From NCBI GenBank assembly GCA_030147325.1, contig JASLAA010000152.1, positions 1 through 10,489 on the forward strand: a stretch of DNA of 10,489 nt, given 5' to 3'. Below the pieces are notes generated by a model. That model ran no database searches. It worked only from the letters and a program-made list of their open reading frames with translations, and was not told the DNA's origin. The number at the start of each line of letters is the position of its first letter. The stretch's first letter is position 1. A program made the translations under genes and the position numbers. This stretch comes from Arthrobacter sp. GTDB taxonomy: Bacteria; Actinomycetota; Actinomycetes; Actinomycetales; Micrococcaceae. This document shows, piece by piece, positions 5,400 to 10,489 of the stretch.

Positions 5400-7043
5400 A
5401 TGCCCACCGTCTCCGCCCGTATCGTCTCTGCCCTGCGACCCTCCGTCTCCGAGGTGTTCGGGGTCATGGGCAACGGGAACGCGCACTTCCTCGACGCCGT
5501 CATGCGGCAGCCCTCCCTGCGCTACACCGCCGTCCGGCACGAGGCCGGCGCCGTCGCCGCGGCCGATGCCTACTATCGGGCGAGCGGCCGACTCGCCGTC
5601 GCCACCACGACGTACGGTGCCGGCTTCACGAACGCCCTGACGCCGCTCGCCGAGGCGGTCCAGGCGAACATACCGCTCCTGCTCGTCGTCGGTGACGCCC
5701 CGACCAGCGGCATGCGGCCGTGGGACGTCGACCAGATCCGCATGGCCGAGGCCCTCGGAGCACCGACCTTCACCGTCACCCGGTCGGCTCCCCTCGGTGC
5801 CACCATCGCCGCGATCGAGCACGCCGTGAACAACCGCCAGGCCGTGGTCCTCGCGATCCCCTACGACATCGCGGGACTGGAGGCCGACGACGAGGCCGGT
5901 CCCGCCTCGCCGTCGGCTCCCGCCGTCGTCGTCCCCGATCCCGGATCGCTGGAAGCCGTGGCCCATCTCGTGGGTGGAGCGGACAGACCGCTCGTCCTCG
6001 CAGGGCGTGGAGCCTGGCTCTCGGGCGCAGGTGCTGCGGCGACCGGTCTCGCCGAGAGGCTCGGAGCGCTCACGGCCACGTCGGCCCTGGCTGCCAACCT
6101 GTTCGGCGACCGGGACGGCACCCTCGGCGTCGCGGGGGGTTTCTCATCGCAGGTCACGGCCGAGCTCATCGCTGAAGCAGATGTCGTCCTGGTGCTGGGT
6201 GCCCGGCTCAACCAGTTCACCGTGCGTTTCGGTCATGCGTTCTCGCCGGGTGCGCGGATCATCCAGGTGGATGTGACGGACGGCCCCACCTCGGGAGTCG
6301 TCACCGATTACCTCCGAGGCGACGCACGGCTCGTGGCCGAGGCACTGTCGCTTCTCGTGCCGAGGAGGGAGAGCCGCCGGTGGTCGGACACGGTCCGCGA
6401 CCGGGCCTCGGGCGCCCATGACGCACGCGAGGACGGAGAGGCCGTCGCGGCGGACGGACGCCTCGACCCCCGGAGCCTCTGCCGGTCGCTCGACCGCCTG
6501 CTTCCCGCCGACCGGACCGTGGTGCAGGACGGCGGTCACTTCATCGGCTGGGCCCCGGGCTACCTGCACGTCGGGGCGCCGAACCGGATGATCATGGTCG
6601 GCACGGCGTACCAGACCATCGGGCTGGGCTTTCCGAGCGCCGTGGGCGCCGCACGTGCCCTGCCGGAGACGACCATCGTGCTCTGCACGGGCGACGGTGG
6701 CGGGTTGATGGCGCTCGCGGACCTCGACAGCCTCATCCGGACGGCCCGTCGGGCGGTCATCGTGGTGTTCAACGACGCCGCCTACGGGGCGGAGATCCAC
6801 CAGTATGCCGTCCGCGGTATCGATTCCGGGCCCATGCTGATCGACGAGGTCGACTTCGCTGCCCTCGCCGCTGCCCTCGGAGCCACGGGAACCACGATCA
6901 GGACGCTCGGCGATCTCGACGCAGTAGCGGGTTGGCTCGGGTCCGACGACGCCGGCGTCCTCCTGCTGGACTGCAGGATCTCACAGCAGGTCGTGGCTCC
7001 GTACATGCAGGAGATCGTCGCAGTAGCCACCGCGGCCCGCTGA
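5400..7043 (+). CDS. thiamine-diphosphate-dependent enzyme (ALS/2-oxoacid decarboxylase type)
   Basis: This 547-aa protein has the three-domain order of the acetolactate synthase/pyruvate decarboxylase superfamily: an N-terminal pyrimidine-binding domain (1-160), a central Rossmann-like domain (about 180-320) and a C-terminal diphosphate-binding domain (about 355-545). The cofactor-activating Glu is E48 in VRHEAGAVAAADAYY. The Mg/ThDP motif starts at GDGGG (431-435) and ends VVFND (455-459). The N-domain has TTTYGAGFTN (69-78) where acetolactate synthases have SGPGATN. The TTYG-G form recalls indolepyruvate and pyruvate decarboxylases, so C-C lyase/decarboxylase activity on a 2-oxo acid is as likely as carboligation. 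No small regulatory subunit gene (ilvH-like) follows, which argues against a biosynthetic AHAS. ATG 5400 is chosen because GAAGGA lies 5-10 nt upstream; a GTG 48 nt earlier is in frame but unsupported. It converges on the aminopeptidase gene. Confidence 0.88.
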   Translation: MPTVSARIVSALRPSVSEVFGVMGNGNAHFLDAVMRQPSLRYTAVRHEAGAVAAADAYYRASGRLAVATTTYGAGFTNALTPLAEAVQANIPLLLVVGDAPTSGMRPWDVDQIRMAEALGAPTFTVTRSAPLGATIAAIEHAVNNRQAVVLAIPYDIAGLEADDEAGPASPSAPAVVVPDPGSLEAVAHLVGGADRPLVLAGRGAWLSGAGAAATGLAERLGALTATSALAANLFGDRDGTLGVAGGFSSQVTAELIAEADVVLVLGARLNQFTVRFGHAFSPGARIIQVDVTDGPTSGVVTDYLRGDARLVAEALSLLVPRRESRRWSDTVRDRASGAHDAREDGEAVAADGRLDPRSLCRSLDRLLPADRTVVQDGGHFIGWAPGYLHVGAPNRMIMVGTAYQTIGLGFPSAVGAARALPETTIVLCTGDGGGLMALADLDSLIRTARRAVIVVFNDAAYGAEIHQYAVRGIDSGPMLIDEVDFAALAAALGATGTTIRTLGDLDAVAGWLGSDDAGVLLLDCRISQQVVAPYMQEIVAVATAAR

Positions 7044-7050
7044 CGATCCG

Positions 7051-7062
7051 GGCAGCGCTGCC
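7051..7062 (+). terminator. palindrome between convergent genes, possible terminator
   Basis: GGCAGCGCTGCC is a perfect 12-bp palindrome 7 bp after the ThDP-enzyme stop, in the 56-bp gap before the convergent aminopeptidase stop. A further CTGCC follows at 7065-7069. As RNA it gives only a short stem, so a bidirectional terminator is plausible but weak. Confidence 0.3.
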
Positions 7063-7099
7063 GCCTGCCGCTCGCTTCCCGTCCGGACATCGACCCGCC

Positions 7100-7888
7100 T
7101 CACGACGAGGGGAGCGGCCGCGTCGGCAGGGTCAGGATCTCGGCTCCGTCAGCGGTGATGGCGATGGTGTGTTCGCTGTGCGCGGTTCGGCACCCCGTCG
7201 CGCTCCTGAGCGTCCAGCCATCGGGATCGGTGATGAGATGCGCCGTATCGACCATGACCCACGGCTCCAGCGCGAGCAGCAGGCCGGGCCGCAGCGTGTA
7301 CCCGCGGCCCGGCCGTCCGGTGTTCGCGATGTGCGGGTCCTGGTGCATGGTCGAGCCAATGCCGTGCCCTCCGAAGTCCGTGTTGATCGGATACCCGGCC
7401 TCGGTGAGGACCGTGCCGATGGCGTAGGAGATGTCGCCGATGCGGGCTCCCGGCTTCGCAGCGGCTATTCCTGCGCCGAGCGCTCGTCGGGTCGTCTCGA
7501 TCAGGGCGACGCTCTCCGGTGGCGCGGAGCTGCCGACGACGAAACTGATGGCGGAGTCCGCAGCGACCCCGCCTCGAACGACGGCGAGATCGAGGGTGAG
7601 CAGGTCGCCGTCGGCCAATGCGTAGTCGTGCGGCAGTCCGTGGAGTACGGCGTCGTTGACGGCGGTGCAGATGTAGTGCCCGAAGGGCCCTCGGCCGAAC
7701 GATGGCGCATAGTCCACGTAGCAGGACCGGGCCCCCGCCTCCAGGATCATGGCCTGCGCCCAGCGATCGAGCTCCAGGAGGTTGGTGCCCACCGTCGTGC
7801 GGCTCCGCAACGCTTGCAGGATGTCGGCGACCAGCGCGCCCGTCTCCCGAGCACGGACCAACTCGGCGGACGTGAGGATCTCGATCAT
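7100..7888 (-). CDS. map: type I methionine aminopeptidase
   Basis: This 262-aa metalloprotease removes the initiator Met from nascent proteins with small second residues. All five metal ligands of the pita-bread fold can be placed: Asp100 in LTLDLAVVRGG, Asp111 in AADSAISF, His175 in GGHGIGSTMHQDP, Glu208 in LALEPWV and Glu239 in TAHSEHTIAIT. The substrate-side His83 (NDAVLHGLP) and His182 are also present. The length is normal for the short, type Ia class; no N-terminal zinc-finger extension is seen. The ATG at 7888 is preceded by GGAAGG about 7 nt upstream. The reading frame continues upstream to 8197, but that part overlaps the XRE gene and is not real. It does not sit in the usual secY-adk-map ribosomal cluster, so it may be a second copy. 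It is divergent from an XRE regulator that probably controls it. Confidence 0.95.
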   Translation of the reverse strand: MIEILTSAELVRARETGALVADILQALRSRTTVGTNLLELDRWAQAMILEAGARSCYVDYAPSFGRGPFGHYICTAVNDAVLHGLPHDYALADGDLLTLDLAVVRGGVAADSAISFVVGSSAPPESVALIETTRRALGAGIAAAKPGARIGDISYAIGTVLTEAGYPINTDFGGHGIGSTMHQDPHIANTGRPGRGYTLRPGLLLALEPWVMVDTAHLITDPDGWTLRSATGCRTAHSEHTIAITADGAEILTLPTRPLPSS

Positions 7889-7924
7889 GCGGCACCTTCC
7901 GTGCGGGGTCCCCGTGGGGCGGAT

Positions 7925-7956
7925 AACTATACCGGTAAGACTATCCCGATATAGTT
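7925..7956. promoter_or_regulatory. overlapping divergent promoters and operator between map and XRE gene
   Basis: AACTATA (7925-7931) and TATAGTT (7950-7956) form a perfect 7-bp inverted repeat with an 18-bp spacer. Each arm contains TATAGT on its own coding strand, a good -10 box: on the minus strand (7931-7926) for map, with a leader of about 30 nt, and on the plus strand (7950-7955) for the XRE gene. Between them lie the perfect palindrome TACCGGTA (7930-7937) and a third ACTAT (7940-7944). The two polymerase sites overlap face to face, so they should exclude each other. The repeats are plausible XRE binding sites. Confidence 0.55.
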
Positions 7957-7961
7957 GGAGC

Positions 7962-8261
7962 ATGGTCAGACTGCCGCTCAGCCCCGCCGAACTCGAGCGC
8001 GGACGCCGCCTCGGTTCCCTGCTTCGACGGGCGAGAGGGGAGAACTCGATGCTCACCACCGCGCTCGATGCAGGAGTCTCTCCCGAGACGCTGCGCAAGA
8101 TCGAATCGGGACGGGTGGCCACTCCTGCCTTCCCCACCATCGCCGCGATCGCCGCTGTCCTCGGCCTGTCGCTCGATGCGGTGTGGGCGGAGATCACCGC
8201 CGGGGACGGCGCCGTGGAGCCCGGGCAGGCCGGCGTCGACGCGGAGCAGCTGGCCTCCTAG
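7962..8261 (+). CDS. XRE-family helix-turn-helix regulator
   Basis: This 99-aa protein is almost entirely one HTH_3 (Cro/C1) domain. After a charged lead (ELERGRRLGSLLRRARGE, 10-27), residues 30-78 give the five-helix pattern, with LTTALDAGVSPETLRKIESG (31-50) covering the two DNA-contact helices and FPTIAAIAAVLGLSLDAVWA (57-76) closing the domain. There is no effector domain, only a short acidic tail. It probably binds the 38 bp region just upstream, repressing itself and the divergent aminopeptidase gene. The ATG at 7962 has GGAG only one base before it, but the -10 box TATAGT ends 6 nt upstream, which fits a leaderless message. It ends 14 bp before the convergent oxidoreductase stop. A type II antitoxin role is unlikely because no toxin-like partner is present. 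Confidence 0.85.
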   Translation: MVRLPLSPAELERGRRLGSLLRRARGENSMLTTALDAGVSPETLRKIESGRVATPAFPTIAAIAAVLGLSLDAVWAEITAGDGAVEPGQAGVDAEQLAS

Positions 8262-8275
8262 CAGCGCGGCCGGTG

Positions 8276-9130
8276 TCAGCGGGACGCTGAGAGGAATTCG
8301 GCGAGGGTCCGGGGCCGCCTGCCGGTGATGGCTTCGACATCGCTCGACGTCGCGCTCACCTCTCCGGCCGCGATCGCGGTGTAGGTGCTCACCCAGGCAT
8401 CGATCTGCCACGGCGGCGCTTCCCACGGCGCCCGCGAGGCGTAGGCCTCCTCGGGGGTCTCGTCGTGGAAGGATATCGTCCTGCCCCCGGCGGCCGAGAG
8501 GATGCCGGCGATGTCCGCCATGGAGAGCGCTTCCGGGCCGGTGAGGTGGTACGTGGTGTCGTGGTGATCGTCGGGGCGCTGCAGAACGGCGGCTGCGACA
8601 GCGGCGATGTCCGCGCGGCTGACCGCGGCAACGCGCCCGACACCCGCAGGACCGCGGAGAACGCCGTCGTCCCCCACGAGGTCGGGCATGAGGTCGAGGT
8701 AGAAGTTGTTCCTGAGGAAGGTCCAGGTCATGCCGGAGGCCCGGATGTGTTCCTCGGTCCGGAAATGGTCACGAGCCAGGGTGAAGGTCGCGTCCGCCGC
8801 TGCCCCGAAGAACGACGTGTAGACGATGTGGCGCACTCCTGCGGCTGCTGCGGCATCGACGAACGACCGATGCTGGTCCAGTCGATGCTCGCTCTCGCTC
8901 GCCGAGACCATGAACACGGTCCGCGCTCCACGGAGGGCAGCCGCCGACGCATCGGCATCCTCGTAGTCGGCGAACCGGACGGTGCAGCCCGGCAGTGCCG
9001 GCGCCCGGGCGGGCGTGCGCGCCAGGAGGAGCAGTGGCAGACCGGCGGCGACCAGGGTGTCGGCGACGGCACGGCCAAGAGCACCCGTGACGCCGGTGAC
9101 GGCGATCGACGCCTGCTGGGATGTTGTCAT
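8276..9130 (-). CDS. NmrA/QorB-like NAD(P)-binding oxidoreductase
   Basis: This 284-aa atypical short-chain dehydrogenase has the dinucleotide-binding fingerprint TGVTGALG at residues 12-19. The pattern FADYED, then GARTVFMVSASES, then HIVYTSFFGA (101-110), then TEEHIRASGMTWTFLRNNFY (125-144) closely follows E. coli QorB (NAD(P)H:quinone oxidoreductase 2) and NmrA-like proteins. The YxxxK catalytic pair of classical dehydrogenases is absent, as is usual here. It may reduce quinones or act as an NADPH-sensing protein; the substrate is unknown. The ATG at 9130 has GGAGGAGG about 10-12 nt upstream. An in-frame GTG at 9190 would overlap the paaK stop by 4 bp and add 20 Arg/Ser-rich residues with no ribosome site. 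It follows paaK in the same direction with a 56-bp gap, so it is probably co-transcribed. Confidence 0.87.
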   Translation of the reverse strand: MTTSQQASIAVTGVTGALGRAVADTLVAAGLPLLLLARTPARAPALPGCTVRFADYEDADASAAALRGARTVFMVSASESEHRLDQHRSFVDAAAAAGVRHIVYTSFFGAAADATFTLARDHFRTEEHIRASGMTWTFLRNNFYLDLMPDLVGDDGVLRGPAGVGRVAAVSRADIAAVAAAVLQRPDDHHDTTYHLTGPEALSMADIAGILSAAGGRTISFHDETPEEAYASRAPWEAPPWQIDAWVSTYTAIAAGEVSATSSDVEAITGRRPRTLAEFLSASR

Positions 9131-9186
9131 GACGGTGATCCTCCTCCGCGAGGGGCGGCTCGATGGTACTCGGTGGGCACGTTCGC

Positions 9187-10489
9187 TCACCTGCGCGGAC
9201 GGAGGTCGTAGATGCGTCTGAGCTTCCCGCTGGACCGCACGAGCGAGCCCTGCTCGACGATCATGACGGCGCAGGTCGAACCGATGTGCGTCTTGATCAG
9301 CTGCCGCAACTGTTCGCCCGCCGACAGCGCATCCTCCGCACTGACTCCCTCGCGGGGCTCCACCCTGATCGTGAGCTGATCCATCCGCTGCCCCTCGGGG
9401 CGCGCGATCTCGAGCTGGAAATGCGGGCTCAGGGCCGGGATCCCGAGGGCGAGCTCCTCGACCTGGGTGGGAAAGAGGTTCACCCCGCGGATGATCACCA
9501 TGTCATCGCTCCTGCCGGTGATCCGCTCCATCCGCCGCATGCAGGGCCGTGCCGTACCGGGCAGCAGCCGAGTGAGGTCGTGCGTCCGGTAGCGGATGAT
9601 CGGCAGCGCCTCCTTGGTCAGGGACGTGAAGACGAGCTCGCCCGCAGCGCCGTCGTCGAGCACCTTCTCCGTGAACGGGTCGATGATCTCCGGCCGGAAG
9701 TGGTCCTCCCACACATGGGAGCCATCCTTCGACTCGACGCACTCCCCCGCGACACCCGGCCCCATGACCTCGGACAGTCCGTAGATGTCGCACGCGTCGA
9801 AGCCCATGCGCCCCTCCAGTTCCTGCCTCATGCCCTCTGTCCATGGTTCGGCGCCGAGCACCGCGGTCTTCAGCGACGTCGAGCGCGGGTCGATGCCGGC
9901 CGCGGCCATCGTGTCGAGGATGGTCAGCAGATAGGTGGGCGTGGCGAGGATGGCATCCGGTTCGAAGTCCCGGATCAGCTGGACCTGGCGCTCCGTCTGC
10001 CCACCCGAGATCGGGATCACGGTGCAGCCGAGGCGCTCGGCTCCCGCGTGGGCCCCGAGCCCGCCGGTGAACAGCCCGTAGCCGTAGGCGTTGTGCACTT
10101 TCCATCCGGTCCTGACGCCCGAGGCGCGCAGCGATCGCGCCACGAGAGCGGCCCAGCGGTCGAGATCGCCCGAGGTGTATCCGACGACGGTGGGCTGGCC
10201 GGTGGTCCCGGACGATGCGTGGACGCGGGCTACGCGTTCCTGCGGCACGGCGAACATCCCGAAAGGGTAGGTGCTCCGGAGGTCCTCCTTCGTGGTGAAG
10301 GGGAACAGTGCCAGATCAGCGAGTTCGCGAAGATCCTCCGGCCGGACACCGGCATCGTCGAACTTCCGCCGGTACAGGGGGACGTTCGCGTACGCGTGCG
10401 CGAGGGTTGCCTGCAAACGCTGGAGTTGGACGGACTCGAGCTGGTCCCGCGACCAGGTCTCCTCCACATCGAGGGTGGAGGGATCCGCG
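9187..10489 (-). CDS. paaK: phenylacetate-CoA ligase (5' end outside window)
   Basis: This adenylate-forming enzyme converts phenylacetate, CoA and ATP to phenylacetyl-CoA, AMP and PPi, the first step of the aerobic phenylacetate pathway in the cytoplasm. The frame is open to the window edge, with 433 residues visible. The GTG at 10467 is in frame, but the preceding codons (ADPSTLD) also look like PaaK, so the real start is probably just outside. Counting from that GTG, the P-loop-like SSGTTGQP is at 85-92, the YxxxG-type motif AYGYGLFTGG at 127-136, GAEPWTEGM at 205-213, DIYGLSEVMGPG at 227-238, the hinge GRSDDMVIIRG at 318-328 and the C-terminal catalytic Lys415 in SSGKLRRI. A total of about 430-440 residues is normal for PaaK. 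It lies upstream of a QorB-like oxidoreductase in the same orientation; the rest of any paa cluster would be beyond the window. Confidence 0.93.
   Translation of the reverse strand, partial: ADPSTLDVEETWSRDQLESVQLQRLQATLAHAYANVPLYRRKFDDAGVRPEDLRELADLALFPFTTKEDLRSTYPFGMFAVPQERVARVHASSGTTGQPTVVGYTSGDLDRWAALVARSLRASGVRTGWKVHNAYGYGLFTGGLGAHAGAERLGCTVIPISGGQTERQVQLIRDFEPDAILATPTYLLTILDTMAAAGIDPRSTSLKTAVLGAEPWTEGMRQELEGRMGFDACDIYGLSEVMGPGVAGECVESKDGSHVWEDHFRPEIIDPFTEKVLDDGAAGELVFTSLTKEALPIIRYRTHDLTRLLPGTARPCMRRMERITGRSDDMVIIRGVNLFPTQVEELALGIPALSPHFQLEIARPEGQRMDQLTIRVEPREGVSAEDALSAGEQLRQLIKTHIGSTCAVMIVEQGSLVRSSGKLRRIYDLRPRR

Noticed and set aside
7889..8197. N-terminal extension of the aminopeptidase frame (starts at 8197)
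   Set aside because: It would overlap the XRE gene and shared promoters and adds Arg/Ser-rich non-conserved sequence. The ATG at 7888 has a good ribosome site and gives the usual length.
7962..8261. XRE protein as the antitoxin of a toxin-antitoxin pair
   Set aside because: The divergent partner is a complete methionine aminopeptidase with all metal ligands, and the downstream neighbour is a convergent oxidoreductase. No toxin-like small protein is present.
10230..10469. 79-codon minus-strand frame starting at ATG 10469
   Set aside because: It is a +1 frame shadow within paaK. The paaK frame carries the conserved protein sequence through this region.

Overview
The window is GC-rich (roughly two thirds G+C by eye), densely coded, and its genes use strongly G/C-biased third codon positions. 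The gene families (MacB/LolD-type ABC exporter, short two-CxxC zinc-ribbon protein, MHS-type transporter, PaaK) fit a high-GC Actinobacterium. A Micrococcaceae/Arthrobacter-like host is my inference from general resemblance, not a search result. I see no tRNA, rRNA, CRISPR array or complete mobile element.

Layout. (1) Bases 1-99: the 3' end of an unidentified plus-strand gene. (2) 116-2253, minus: a two-gene ABC transporter operon, ATPase then FtsX-like permease, overlapping by 4 bp. (3) 2390-2620, plus: a 76-aa zinc-ribbon protein, divergent from the ABC operon. (4) 2627-3475, minus: a CitE/HpcH-like CoA-ester lyase or aldolase. (5) 3703-5073, plus: an MHS-family carboxylate/proton symporter, divergent from the lyase. 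It has a readable promoter (TTGACC-N17-TAGCAT), a 10-bp palindrome at the predicted start of transcription, and a hairpin that places the ribosome-binding site in its loop. (6) 5400-7043, plus: a thiamine-diphosphate enzyme of the acetolactate synthase/2-oxoacid decarboxylase type, preceded by a 326-bp non-coding stretch with a strong terminator-like structure and a possibly structured leader. (7) 7100-7888, minus: a type I methionine aminopeptidase, divergent from (8) 7962-8261, plus: a 99-aa XRE-type regulator. Their promoters face each other and share an inverted repeat made of the two -10 boxes. (9) 8276-9130, minus: an NmrA/QorB-like NAD(P)-binding oxidoreductase. (10) 9187 to the window end, minus: phenylacetate-CoA ligase PaaK, whose start lies outside the window.

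How the genes may work together. The lyase, symporter and ThDP enzyme could form a small module for uptake and breakdown of a carboxylic or 2-oxo acid, but only adjacency supports this and no substrate can be read from the sequence. paaK followed closely by the oxidoreductase looks like the end of a phenylacetate operon. The methionine aminopeptidase/XRE pair looks self-contained and is probably regulated by the XRE protein. The most interesting signals are in the intergenic regions: the symporter control region, the aminopeptidase/XRE overlapping promoters, and the leader of the ThDP enzyme.
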